From Rhizobiaceae bacterium (lineage in GTDB: Bacteria > Pseudomonadota > Alphaproteobacteria > Rhizobiales > Rhizobiaceae), in contig JAEPNK010000001.1 of the NCBI GenBank assembly GCA_017643495.1, positions 1,407,623 to 1,471,622 on the forward strand: a stretch of 64,000 nt of DNA, written 5' to 3'. The notes beneath the pieces were generated by a model. It did no database searches. It worked only from the letters and a program-made list of their open reading frames with translations, and had not been told where the DNA came from. The translations under genes were made by a program, and so were the position numbers. Below are positions 50,775-59,702 of the stretch, piece by piece (the first letter of the stretch is position 1; every line of letters begins with the position of its first letter).

Positions 50775-52370
50775 ATGCCCACGCCATTGCAAGAATTTTT
50801 GCCACGCCTCAATGCATTGCGAGACCGGCTGGCTTCCACTTCCACAACCGGTTTGTTCAATGATGATCCGGATCGTTTTACCCGGTTTTCTGTCAGTCTG
50901 GGCAGTCTGGTTTTTGATTATTCAAAGAACAGGGTGGATAGCGGGGCAATTGCAGTACTATTGGAACTGGCCGATGCGGCCGGGGTGGCCAAGGCACGGG
51001 ATGCAATGTTTGGTGGCCAGAAAATCAATTCGACAGAGGACAGGGCAGTTCTTCATACCGCCCTGCGTAACCGCGCTGACAAGCCGGTTGTGGTAGAGGG
51101 GCGTGATGTCATGCCCGATGTGCAGGATGTTCTGGGCCGGATGGGCGAATTCGCCAGCGAGGTCCGTTCCGGCCAGTTTCAGGTATCCGGCGGCAAGGTT
51201 CGCGATGTTGTCAACATCGGAATAGGCGGGTCGGATCTTGGCCCCCGCATGGTGGCAAAAGCCCTTGCCCCCTGGCAGGATGGTCCCCGACTGCATTTTG
51301 TTGCAAATATCGACGGCGCGGACATTTCTGACACCCTTGCTTCTCTTGATCCGGCAACAACCCTTTTTATCGTTGCCTCAAAATCCTTCACGACACAGGA
51401 AACCATGATCAATGCCCGTTCGGCTTTTTCATGGGTTGAAAAGGCAGTCGGCAGCGCAGCCGCAGAGCACTTTTGCGCGCTTTCCACCAATCTGGAAGCC
51501 ACCCGGGAGTTCGGGATTCCGGATGAAAGGACATTTGGATTCTGGAGTTGGGTCGGCGGTCGCTATTCGGTTTGGTCGGCAATCGGCTTGTCCGTCATGA
51601 TCGGCATTGGTCCGGAAAATTTCAGAACATTTTTGGAAGGTGCGCATCAGGCCGACCGCCATTTTCAGGAAGCTCCGTTTGAACAGAATATTCCGGTTCT
51701 CATGGCCATGCTCGGTATCTGGCACCGGAATGTATGTTCGTTGCCTGCTCATGCAGTGCTGCCTTATGACAACCGGCTGGCAAGGTTTCCGGCCTGGCTT
51801 CAGCAACTGGACATGGAATCAAACGGCAAGGCCGTAACCATTGCTGGTGATGCGGTGAACTATGAAACCGGCCCGATAATTTTCGGGGAACCCGGAACCA
51901 ATGGGCAGCACGCATTTTACCAGCTGATACACCAGGGTACGACCGTTGTGCCGTGTGATTTTCTAGTTGCTGCAAATCCCGTAGGAACAGATGTACCGGA
52001 AGAGCATCACCGTCTCATGCTAGCAAACTGCCTGGCACAGTCGGAAGCCTTGATGACAGGCAGAACGTTGGAAGAAGCGGGCGGCGACCCCCACAAGGTG
52101 TTTTCCGGAAACCGGCCAAGCAATACCCTGCTTTACGACAGGCTGGATCCGTTCATGCTGGGCACGCTGATGGCCCTCTATGAACACAAGGTGTTTGTTC
52201 AGGGTATTGTCTGGGGAATAAATTCGTTCGACCAGTGGGGCGTTGAACTGGGCAAGCAACTTGCTCAAGAAATCGAACCCATGCTGGCCAAACAGACCGT
52301 TTCAGAAGCTTCCAATTCATCAACCGGCGGGCTTGCCCGGACAATTCTCGGTTTTCGTGCGAGGGGCTGA
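50775..52370 (+). CDS. pgi: Glucose-6-phosphate isomerase
   Basis: The 531-residue enzyme interconverts glucose-6-phosphate and fructose-6-phosphate in the cytoplasm. The two PGI signatures are present: VNIGIGGSDLGPRMV with the FVANIDGADI block, and GRYSVWSAIGLSVMIGIG; the second signature at the end is GIVWGINSFDQWGVELGK. The catalytic Glu lies in AHQADRHF-type context and His in TNGQHAFYQLIHQGT. I prefer ATG 50775 (MPTPLQEFLPRL); GTG 50739 would add twelve residues without a better ribosome site. It diverges from pepN and converges on the DMT exporter gene with 12 bp between stops. Confidence 0.95.
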   Translation: MPTPLQEFLPRLNALRDRLASTSTTGLFNDDPDRFTRFSVSLGSLVFDYSKNRVDSGAIAVLLELADAAGVAKARDAMFGGQKINSTEDRAVLHTALRNRADKPVVVEGRDVMPDVQDVLGRMGEFASEVRSGQFQVSGGKVRDVVNIGIGGSDLGPRMVAKALAPWQDGPRLHFVANIDGADISDTLASLDPATTLFIVASKSFTTQETMINARSAFSWVEKAVGSAAAEHFCALSTNLEATREFGIPDERTFGFWSWVGGRYSVWSAIGLSVMIGIGPENFRTFLEGAHQADRHFQEAPFEQNIPVLMAMLGIWHRNVCSLPAHAVLPYDNRLARFPAWLQQLDMESNGKAVTIAGDAVNYETGPIIFGEPGTNGQHAFYQLIHQGTTVVPCDFLVAANPVGTDVPEEHHRLMLANCLAQSEALMTGRTLEEAGGDPHKVFSGNRPSNTLLYDRLDPFMLGTLMALYEHKVFVQGIVWGINSFDQWGVELGKQLAQEIEPMLAKQTVSEASNSSTGGLARTILGFRARG

Positions 52371-52382
52371 GAATACTTTGAA

Positions 52383-53312
52383 TTAGGGAGTTTTTCCCCG
52401 ACCTTCCGGAGAGCGAAGCAGCACCTGGTCTTTCTTGCCTTCCCGGTGAATTGTGTAGATCGAAGCGCCGATGATGATCATCGCCCCGACCCACGTCCAC
52501 ACGTCAGGCAAATTGTTGAATAGAAAATATCCGAAAATTACGGAATAGACCAACCGCACATAGTCCAGAGACGCCATTACCGATGCTTCGCCGTACTTGT
52601 AAGCCGTGATGTTGAACAATTGCGCCACATAGGAGATCAGGCCCATTGCAATAAGCAGGCCCCACTCGAAGGCGGTTGGCCATTGCCAGAAATAAAGGCC
52701 TGGCACCAGCATGGCCAGCCCGACCCCAAGCGCTTGGTAGGTCAGGATTGTGGTTGTGTTTTCTGTTCGTGTCAGGATGCGGATTACAACCATGACCGCA
52801 CCGGCTCCCGCCGCACCGATCAGGGCATACAGCCCGTAAATGTTGAAGCCTTCCATCCCCGGACGCAAAACCAGAAGAACACCTGCAAAGCCAATCAGGA
52901 CAGCCATCCAGCGACGCCATCCGATTATTTCATTGAGAAAGAAAATTGCGCAGATCGTAACAAAAAAGCTTTTGGCAAAGCCGATTGCTGTGGCATCGGC
53001 AAGAGGCATGTGCACAACCGCAGTAAAGCCGAATCCCATTGCAATCAGTGCCAGAATGATCCTCAGCACCTGCAATCCCGGCGCTTTTGTTTTCAGGCTT
53101 CCCGGAAAATTTCCGACTATCGCTGGAATAACCACGATGGTCATCACAAACTGCCGTACCAGAAGGATTTGCGTAACGTGCAAATGCTCGCCTACGAGCT
53201 TGATCAGGGCGATCATCACCCCGAAGCCGGCAGCCGCGAACATGAGAAAAATCCCGCCTTTTACATTGTTCGGAAGGCGGTTGAAGGATTCCCTTAGGGA
53301 GAAAATTGTCAT
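52383..53312 (-). CDS. DMT-superfamily EamA-type exporter
   Basis: From ATG 53310-53312, behind an AGGAA site, the protein has 309 residues and about ten membrane helices in two EamA halves (about 15-140 and 155-290). Examples are GGIFLMFAAAGFGVMIALIK and VLIGFAGVLLVLRPGMEGF. EamA proteins export small metabolites such as amino acids or their analogues, but the substrate here cannot be told. Upstream in-frame ATG (53381) gives a polar extension that is unlikely. It diverges from the molybdenum hydroxylase gene across a 211-bp gap in which I see no clear operator. Confidence 0.87.
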   Translation of the reverse strand: MTIFSLRESFNRLPNNVKGGIFLMFAAAGFGVMIALIKLVGEHLHVTQILLVRQFVMTIVVIPAIVGNFPGSLKTKAPGLQVLRIILALIAMGFGFTAVVHMPLADATAIGFAKSFFVTICAIFFLNEIIGWRRWMAVLIGFAGVLLVLRPGMEGFNIYGLYALIGAAGAGAVMVVIRILTRTENTTTILTYQALGVGLAMLVPGLYFWQWPTAFEWGLLIAMGLISYVAQLFNITAYKYGEASVMASLDYVRLVYSVIFGYFLFNNLPDVWTWVGAMIIIGASIYTIHREGKKDQVLLRSPEGRGKTP

Positions 53313-53523
53313 TCGGCGATTCCTGACTGCACAATGACAGGTAGCCATCACCAAGGCAAACCCAGATGAGGACTGGTCCACCCTTTTGCCCAGACTGGAT
53401 TTTTACAGGTCTTGTTTCGGTTACGGGGTCGACGCGCAGCGGTGTCATATCTATATGGGAACGGTGGTTATTGCCGGTGAATGACAGACGATTGCAACCG
53501 GTCTGCAGCAAAGGACCTTCAGG

Positions 53524-55824
53524 ATGAACGAGATATTGCCCCAGATGAAATTCGGCATAGGGGCTTCTGCCCTGAGAAAAGAGGATGATGCATTTGTCAC
53601 CGGCTCAGGTTGCTATACGGATGATGTCACTGGTGAAGGCGTACTTGCCGGATATGTGCTGCGCTCTTTTCATGCCCATGCAACGTTCAGGATCAATGAC
53701 GTTGCCGCTGCCCGTGATATGCCCGGCGTCCACGCCATCCTGACTGCACCAGACATACCTGAAGTAAAGCCGCTGCCGTGCCTTGCACCCGTCAAACAGG
53801 CTGATGGGAGTTCGGTGCCGGGCCGTGATATCCCGGTTCTGTGTACGGATCGTGTTCGCCATGTTGGCGATGCCATTGCATTCATTGTTGCCGGCTCTCT
53901 TGCCTTGGCCCGTGATGCTGCAGAAATGATTGATATTGATTTTCAAAGCCTGCCAGCAGCCAGCAACACGGCAGACGCCCTGAATGATGATGCGCCTGCC
54001 GTATATGATGACGGTTCCCGAAACCTCGCATTTATTCAGGAAATGGGGGACTTTGAGCGGACTGAAAAAGCATTCGCGAATGCTGACCGGATTACGGAAA
54101 TCAGGATCGTCAATAACCGCCTTGTGAGCAATTACATGGAGCCACGCTCCTGCTTTGCCTTCTGGGACGAGGAGACCGGGAAATTTGATGTGACGCTTGG
54201 CAGCCAGGGTGTGCACCGGATGCGCGACTGGCTTGCCTCGACCCTGGGAGTGGAGCCGGATCAGGTCCGCGTTCGCACGCCGGATGTCGGTGGCGGTTTT
54301 GGCACCAAGGTTTTCAATTACCGTGAATATGCACTTTGCATGGTCGCATCCCGCCTTACGGGAAAACCGGTGAAGTGGACAGGTGACCGGACTGAACACT
54401 TCATGTCCGATGCACATGGCCGCGACAATGTCGTTACAGCCCGAATGGCAATGGACAAGGACGGCAAATTCCTGGCAATCGACGTAGACATGATTGCAGC
54501 AATGGGAGCCTACTTGCACGGGTTCGGGCCATATATCCCGTATCTTGGTGCAACCATGACGACCGGCCTGTACGATATTCCGACAATGGCTGTCCGGATT
54601 CGTGGCGCTTATACCAACACCGTGCCGGTGGATGCATATCGTGGTGCCGGCCGGCCCGAAGCCTCGTATCTTGTTGAAAGACTGGTTGACCGCTGCGCCC
54701 GTGACACCGGTCTTGGAGCAGATGAAATCCGGCGGCGAAACTTTGTTTCACCCGAACAGTTGCCTTACACAACGCCGGGCGGGCGAATGTATGATACCGG
54801 CGAGTTTGCAGCCCACATGGAAGATTGCATGAAGCGGGCTGGGTGGGTGCAGTTTTCCGAACGCGCAGAACAAGCCAGACAGTCAGGCAAGGTGCGGGGC
54901 ATTGGCATTGCAACATACATTGAAGCGTGTGCCTTTGCCGGGTCTGAGCCTGCTTATGTTTCACTCAAACCGGACGGTGACATCGAGTTGCGTATCGGAA
55001 CCCAGTCAAACGGGCAGGGACATGCTACCGCATATGCACAGATGGCAGCAGACCAGCTTGGTATTGAATATACGCGCATAGATGTCCGGCAGGGTGATAC
55101 TGAAGAACTCTCGCGTGGTGGAGGGACGGGCGGCTCGCGTTCGATTCCTCTGGGCGGTGTTTCAGTGGTGAAGGCAAGCGAGGCACTGGCAGAAAAACTG
55201 CGAAAGATTGCTGCCGACGAACTGGAGGCATCTGCTGCCGATATAGAACTGGCAGACGGGCAGGCCCGAATTGTCGGTACCGACAGGGTAATCAGCTTTG
55301 CTGATATTGCCCGCTCTGCAGGAGATCCGGAAGATTTGAAAGCCGATGGAGAGTTCCGTCAAAAGGAAGCCACCTATCCGAACGGTACGCATGTCTGCGA
55401 GGTGGAAATCGACCCGCTCACCGGCAAGACGGAGATCGTCAAGTATACCATCACCGATGACTTTGGTGTCAGTGTAAACCCGCTTCTGCTGGAAGGGCAG
55501 GTTCACGGTGGTGTGGCCCAGGGAATTGGTCAATGCCTGAACGAGCACACTGTGTACGATGAAGACGGTCAGTTGTTGACGGCCTCCTTCATGGATTACG
55601 GAATGCCCCGTGCCGACAATGTTCCCGGGTTTGATTTTGCCACGCGCAATGTCCCTTCAACAACCAACGAACTGGGAATCAAGGGAGCGGGAGAAGCCGG
55701 GACGATCGGGGCTTGCCCAGCCGTCATGAATGCGGTTTGCGATGCGCTGTACAGGGAATACGGCATCGAGCATGCTGACATGCCGGCAACACCGTCAATT
55801 GTCTGGGAGTTGATCAACAAATGA
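53524..55824 (+). CDS. Molybdenum hydroxylase large subunit (xanthine dehydrogenase family), solitary
   Basis: The 766-residue protein is the molybdopterin-binding subunit of a xanthine dehydrogenase/CoxL-type enzyme. It has the small alpha/beta-hammerhead domain (residues 15-140), then [40 protein letters not shown], the [15 protein letters not shown] cofactor loop and the catalytic Glu in [11 protein letters not shown]. The CODH-specific AYRCSFR loop is absent, so it is not a form I carbon monoxide dehydrogenase. Normally the FAD and 2Fe-2S subunit genes lie beside it; none is in this window. The stop overlaps thiD by ATGA, an odd pairing. The substrate is unknown; aldehydes or N-heterocycles are typical. 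Confidence 0.88.
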   Translation: MNEILPQMKFGIGASALRKEDDAFVTGSGCYTDDVTGEGVLAGYVLRSFHAHATFRINDVAAARDMPGVHAILTAPDIPEVKPLPCLAPVKQADGSSVPGRDIPVLCTDRVRHVGDAIAFIVAGSLALARDAAEMIDIDFQSLPAASNTADALNDDAPAVYDDGSRNLAFIQEMGDFERTEKAFANADRITEIRIVNNRLVSNYMEPRSCFAFWDEETGKFDVTLGSQGVHRMRDWLASTLGVEPDQVRVRTPDVGGGFGTKVFNYREYALCMVASRLTGKPVKWTGDRTEHFMSDAHGRDNVVTARMAMDKDGKFLAIDVDMIAAMGAYLHGFGPYIPYLGATMTTGLYDIPTMAVRIRGAYTNTVPVDAYRGAGRPEASYLVERLVDRCARDTGLGADEIRRRNFVSPEQLPYTTPGGRMYDTGEFAAHMEDCMKRAGWVQFSERAEQARQSGKVRGIGIATYIEACAFAGSEPAYVSLKPDGDIELRIGTQSNGQGHATAYAQMAADQLGIEYTRIDVRQGDTEELSRGGGTGGSRSIPLGGVSVVKASEALAEKLRKIAADELEASAADIELADGQARIVGTDRVISFADIARSAGDPEDLKADGEFRQKEATYPNGTHVCEVEIDPLTGKTEIVKYTITDDFGVSVNPLLLEGQVHGGVAQGIGQCLNEHTVYDEDGQLLTASFMDYGMPRADNVPGFDFATRNVPSTTNELGIKGAGEAGTIGACPAVMNAVCDALYREYGIEHADMPATPSIVWELINK

Positions 55825-56624
55825 ATGCCATACCCAACGTTTTGACAATTGCTGGCTCGGACTCGGGCGGAGGGGCAGGAATACAGGCTGACCTGAAGAG
55901 TTTTTCAGCCAACCATGTCTATGGCGCCAGCGTGATCACTGCGCTAACGGCACAAAATACAAAAGGGGTTACAGGTATTCATGACGTACCTCCCGGGTTC
56001 ATTGAGGAACAGATGAACGCCGTTTTCTCCGATATCCGGATAGACGCCGTGAAGATAGGTATGGTCTCGCAAATACCCGTCATTGAAACGATTGCGCAGG
56101 GGTTGCGGAAACATAAAGCCCGCAACATCGTTTTCGACCCTGTCATGGTCACCACTTCCGGAGACCTGCTGCTTGCTGAAGATGCTGTTGATGCCATTCG
56201 GTCGGTTCTCATGCCAATGTCAGACCTTCTGACACCAAACCTTCATGAAGCTGCCAAGCTTGTTAATTCCACGGTTGCCAAAGACCGCGATGGCATGTTG
56301 CACCAGGCAGAAATGCTGATGGAAGCAGGTGCGAAAGCCGTTCTGATAAAAGGCGGACACGGAGATGTCGCGGAATGTGCCGACTTGCTTGCCAGCCCGT
56401 CCGGAATTTCCTGGTTTGTGAGTCCCCGTGTTGACACCGAAAACACCCATGGAACCGGTTGTTCGCTGTCATCTGCAATTGCTGCTGGCCTGGCACATGG
56501 CCATGCCCTTGATGAAGCAGTGGAAAAGGCAAAAACCTGGCTTACGGGTGCAATCTCGGCATCGGGAAAACTCGATGTAGGCAAGGGAGCCGGGCCGGTG
56601 CACCACTTCCACGATCTTTGGTAA
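55821..56624 (+). CDS. thiD: Hydroxymethylpyrimidine/phosphomethylpyrimidine kinase
   Basis: The 267-residue ribokinase-like enzyme phosphorylates HMP and then HMP-phosphate on the way to thiamine. Signature parts are [62 protein letters not shown] and the anion-hole/catalytic [18 protein letters not shown]. Length is normal. It is coupled by ATGA to the molybdenum hydroxylase gene. No other thi gene and no TPP riboswitch is seen nearby, so expression follows the hydroxylase promoter. Confidence 0.95.
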   Translation: MNAIPNVLTIAGSDSGGGAGIQADLKSFSANHVYGASVITALTAQNTKGVTGIHDVPPGFIEEQMNAVFSDIRIDAVKIGMVSQIPVIETIAQGLRKHKARNIVFDPVMVTTSGDLLLAEDAVDAIRSVLMPMSDLLTPNLHEAAKLVNSTVAKDRDGMLHQAEMLMEAGAKAVLIKGGHGDVAECADLLASPSGISWFVSPRVDTENTHGTGCSLSSAIAAGLAHGHALDEAVEKAKTWLTGAISASGKLDVGKGAGPVHHFHDLW

Positions 56625-56668
56625 CCGCTCAGGAAACTGCATTGCGGCAGATCGCTGAAACCGGTTTG

Positions 56669-57976
56669 TTACCGTTCTTTTTCTCCGGATCCCTCATTTT
56701 CATCCTCTTCTGGTGATGAAAGATAAGTGTCGGCATCAGACCGGGGATCAAGGCTGTAGGTTTCCGTTGTCTGTCCCACAGCAAACGGCATCGGTTGGTA
56801 ATCCATTGTCTGGTCATCAGTCTGTGGCGCTTCGCGTCGTGTAATGCGGTAGGTCAGGTATATGGCCAGCAGGAAATGCGTGGCACCGATTGTCTGGAAC
56901 AGGGCCTGGGAGCCGAAAAACTCCATTATCGGACCGGTAACCAAGGGACCGATAATGCTCCCTATGCCGTACAGGATCAAAAGGCTGGAAGAAATTTTCA
57001 CAAAGTCTTCCGGCTCTGCATGGTCATTCGCATAGGCAGTTACCAGCCCGTATAGCGGGTAGATGAAGCCGCCAAGCACGACCATCGTTGCAAAGAATGT
57101 GTAGGATGGCTGGCTGTCTGCCGAGGCAAACAGCGGTACTGAAAAGCCCGCCAAGGTTCCGCCAAGGCTCAGGCCGACCATTACGAAACGTCTGTCAACG
57201 AGGTCGGAAGCCTTGCCGAGCGGAAACTGGAAGATCACCGCGCCAAGCATCACACATGCCATCATGTTCGCGATATTCGTGCTGCTCATGCCCTGTGCGA
57301 CCCCGTAAACAGGTGCGAAACTCTGAAAGGAACCCGCAAGGGTTCCGATAACCAGAGCGCCAATGAACGCCGCGGGGGAATTGAAGAACATGCTTTTAAG
57401 GTCAATTTGGACTTGCGTCAGTGGAGCAGGCGACTGGGCCTTTGACAGGGCGGTTGGCAAAACGGCCAGACAATAAAGAATGGCCCCTACCATGAAGAGT
57501 GTCTCCCGTTCGGGGTTGGCAACCACAAGCAGGTACTGACCAGCCATGTAGGCCGCTTGGGATATTACCATGTATATGGAAAACATGGCGCCACGGCTTT
57601 CATTCGTGATGCGCTCGTTCAGCCAGCTTTCGATAATCATGTAGGACCCGGAAAAACAGAATCCGGCCAGTGCGCGCAAGACAATCCACGTATTTGCTTC
57701 AATGATCATGCCATTCAGCAGGACAACGGTCGCAAGTATTGCGGCAAGCGCCGAGAAGGTGCGCACATGACCCACACGGCGTACAAGGTGGGGTACAATG
57801 ATGCATCCGACTGTAAAGCCGATTGCCCATCCAGCGCCAATGAAGCCGATTTGCGAGGCAGAAAACCCTTCAATTTGTCCGCGAACCGGAAGCAGAACGG
57901 CTTGCATGCCACCGCCGGCAAGGAGAAAGGCAGTGCTCACAAACAGTGCAAAAACAGGCAATAATTGTCGGGTCAT
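56669..57976 (-). CDS. MFS transporter (YcaD/UMF-like)
   Basis: The 435-residue protein has twelve membrane helices in two bundles: LLPVFALFVSTAFLLAGGGM opens it and FLLAIYLTYRITRR ends the last. Motif A-like sequence PLGKASDLVDRRFVMVGLS lies in the middle, between the halves, and VPHLVRRVGHVRTFSALAAI in the first half. A polar acidic tail of about 50 residues follows (DQTMDYQPMPFAVG onward). It most resembles the YcaD-type subset of MFS proteins, whose substrate is unknown. It converges on thiD with 44 bp between stops. Confidence 0.87.
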   Translation of the reverse strand: MTRQLLPVFALFVSTAFLLAGGGMQAVLLPVRGQIEGFSASQIGFIGAGWAIGFTVGCIIVPHLVRRVGHVRTFSALAAILATVVLLNGMIIEANTWIVLRALAGFCFSGSYMIIESWLNERITNESRGAMFSIYMVISQAAYMAGQYLLVVANPERETLFMVGAILYCLAVLPTALSKAQSPAPLTQVQIDLKSMFFNSPAAFIGALVIGTLAGSFQSFAPVYGVAQGMSSTNIANMMACVMLGAVIFQFPLGKASDLVDRRFVMVGLSLGGTLAGFSVPLFASADSQPSYTFFATMVVLGGFIYPLYGLVTAYANDHAEPEDFVKISSSLLILYGIGSIIGPLVTGPIMEFFGSQALFQTIGATHFLLAIYLTYRITRREAPQTDDQTMDYQPMPFAVGQTTETYSLDPRSDADTYLSSPEEDENEGSGEKER

Positions 57977-58173
57977 CGAAGGCTGCTCGGAATCAGTATT
58001 TCAAAATGCGGATCGCGCAAACGCTTTGTCAGCAATTGCGTGTTGACGCAATCATAAATTCAGTTTGCGACTAACTTGCAAAATTGGGGACATTTGCGGC
58101 TCTCTCGACAGATATTATGTCCTTTGTGAGGCCAGCCAGATGAAGAAAGACGAAAGGATAGAGAAGCTTTGGT

Positions 58174-58455
58174 TCAGGCCTCTGCAGGTTCAGGTGGTAT
58201 AATGCTGAGAAGTTTGTTGCATACCTGTTTCTGGTTTTCTGTGCGTTCGGGTTCCGGCAGCAGGAAATCAAGTAGGCATTCGACTTGAAGCAGGCGGGTG
58301 TCGGAGTCCGCCGAAGCATGTGAAAGAATTTTCTTGAATGCGCCATCGAGCAGGGGATCGAGACGAAGTATTTCAGCTTCATCATCTTTCTCGATCGCCG
58401 TGACTATCTGTTGCGTGCGCAACTCGTAGTCTTCTATCAACTCAATAATGCTCAT
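58174..58455 (-). CDS. Small helical protein of unknown function
   Basis: The 93-residue protein starts at ATG 58453-58455 behind a GGAAAG site. It is acidic and helical throughout (IIELIEDYELRTQQIVTAIE, then DEAEILRLDPLLDGAFKKIL), with no signal peptide, membrane helix or cysteine motif except two lone Cys. I do not recognise it. The heptad-like spacing recalls small chaperones such as FlgN or FliT-type proteins, but no flagellar gene is near. It lies alone between the MFS gene and glpR, diverging from glpR. Confidence 0.55.
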   Translation of the reverse strand: MSIIELIEDYELRTQQIVTAIEKDDEAEILRLDPLLDGAFKKILSHASADSDTRLLQVECLLDFLLPEPERTENQKQVCNKLLSIIPPEPAEA

Positions 58456-58833
58456 TGTCTTTCCGGTGGTAATTCACGCAGACTCTCTGCAGCATTCATT
58501 GCCGGTATCAGTCAGGTCATGTGACTGTTCTGCGGAAATGTCAGTATTATACATATAAAATGCATATGGGAATCAGAGGCTTTGCTTAACCTTAATGCAT
58601 AAAGTTTTAGCAAATCCCCCGGTTCAAGATTGAGGAGCGGTGCTTTCTGTTGTGGTCAGGGCGATTGGGCATGCTCTCAGCAAGCTCATGACGTTTGGTA
58701 CAACAAACAGCCTTGCCGGAGCCTTGCGAAAGGTGGCTTTCTTCTCGCTTGGCATGGGCGCCTGATTTTTTCAAAACTTTCGTTTTGCTTTCGTTTTAAT
58801 AAAGTGCAATCCTTGGCGAAAAAGGTAAAGCAT
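58456..58833. other. 378-bp divergent control region upstream of glpR
   Basis: No gene is convincing here, although the glpR frame stays open to 58630. The left part is AT-rich and promoter-like (around 58545-58600, with TATAAAATGCATATG). The right part has the CTTTCGTTTT direct repeat and the glpR ribosome site AAAAAGGTAAAG just before ATG 58834. Confidence 0.55.
58777..58797 (+). promoter_or_regulatory. GlpR-like operator upstream of glpR
   Basis: CTTTCGTTTT occurs twice in a row (58777-58786 and 58788-58797) with one G between, an 11-bp direct repeat or one helical turn. Direct repeats with a TTTCG core suit DeoR-family regulators in Rhizobiales, and a related triple repeat precedes glpD. 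Autorepression is likely. Confidence 0.5.
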
Positions 58834-59610
58834 ATGCACTTGGGCAAGCGGCAAAAATCCATCCTCGATGAAATCCTGAAAACCGGTCACGTGACTGTGG
58901 ATGACCTGTCAGCGCGTTTTGGTGTTTCCCCGCAGACAATCAGAACGGATTTGCGCGAGCTGGGAGAAGCCGGAAAACTTGTCCGTGTACACGGGGGCGC
59001 CCATGCAGTGGATGGAAAGAAGAACGTTGAATATGAAGCGCGACGGCAGATTGCTGCCGCTGAGAAGATTGCAATCGGGAAGCGTGCTGCGCAACTGATT
59101 CCCAACAACGCCTCGCTTTTTGTGAATATCGGCACCACCACCGAAGCTTTCAGCGATGCAATCATTGGTCGCACCGGCTTGATGGTGATCACCAACAACA
59201 TAAACGTTGCCAGCAGGCTGCATGCCAATAGCGCGAATGAGATCATTCTTGCCGGAGGGGTTGTCAGGCCATCGGATGGCGGTGTTGTTGGTGAGGCAGC
59301 AATCGACTTTATCAACCAGTTCAAGGTTGATTATGCGGTAATCGGTGCTTCGGCAATCGACAATGATGGTTCGATCCTTGATTTTGACTTTCGCGAGGTC
59401 CGTGCCGCCCAGGCGATCATCGCCAATGCGCGGCATGTCATTCTTGTTGCCGATTCCACAAAGTTCGAGCGCAAGGCACCGGTGAGGATTGGCCATCTTT
59501 CCCAGGTGGATACCTTTGTTACCGACCGGGTTTCCAACACAGCCATTCGCGATATCTGCAGCGAAGCTGATGTGCGGCTCCTGGAGGTAGGGATTTCGGA
59601 CAGTGATTAA
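58834..59610 (+). CDS. glpR: DeoR-family glycerol regulator GlpR
   Basis: From ATG 58834 the protein has 258 residues. The N-terminal DeoR helix-turn-helix (residues 4-58) includes RQKSILDEILKTGHVTVDDL and FGVSPQTIRTDLRELGEAG, the family signature. The sugar-phosphate-binding domain follows, with FVNIGTTTEAFSDAI, LAGGVVRPSDGGVVGEAAI and VDYAVIGASAIDNDGSILDFD. The ligand is expected to be glycerol-3-phosphate because the next genes are glpD and a glycerol ABC transporter. It would repress glpD and its own gene through the TTTCG repeats. Confidence 0.9.
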   Translation: MHLGKRQKSILDEILKTGHVTVDDLSARFGVSPQTIRTDLRELGEAGKLVRVHGGAHAVDGKKNVEYEARRQIAAAEKIAIGKRAAQLIPNNASLFVNIGTTTEAFSDAIIGRTGLMVITNNINVASRLHANSANEIILAGGVVRPSDGGVVGEAAIDFINQFKVDYAVIGASAIDNDGSILDFDFREVRAAQAIIANARHVILVADSTKFERKAPVRIGHLSQVDTFVTDRVSNTAIRDICSEADVRLLEVGISDSD

Positions 59611-59612
59611 TC

Positions 59613-59647
59613 ATTTTCGTTTGACATTCGTATTGTTTTCATATTTT
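59613..59647 (+). promoter_or_regulatory. GlpR-like operator and promoter of glpD
   Basis: Three imperfect 11-bp units follow each other (TTTTCGTTTGA at 59615, CATTCGTATTG at 59626, TTTTCATATTT at 59637), matching the repeat upstream of glpR. A -35-like TTGACA (59621-59626) lies inside the repeats, with AT-rich DNA after it, so bound regulator would block polymerase. Confidence 0.48.
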
Positions 59648-59702
59648 TTTGAATGGCTTTCGGTTTTTTGGGATTATTGTGCCGAAAGTCTGGAGGATTT
59701 TC

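Noticed and set aside
53605-54519. A 304-codon frame antisense to the molybdenum hydroxylase gene
   Set aside because: It lies wholly inside a gene with clear motifs, has no recognisable domain and is rich in Cys and His in the pattern of a mirror frame.
53524-55824. Interpretation as form I carbon monoxide dehydrogenase CoxL
   Set aside because: The AYRCSFR active-site loop is missing ([10 protein letters not shown] instead) and coxM and coxS are not adjacent.
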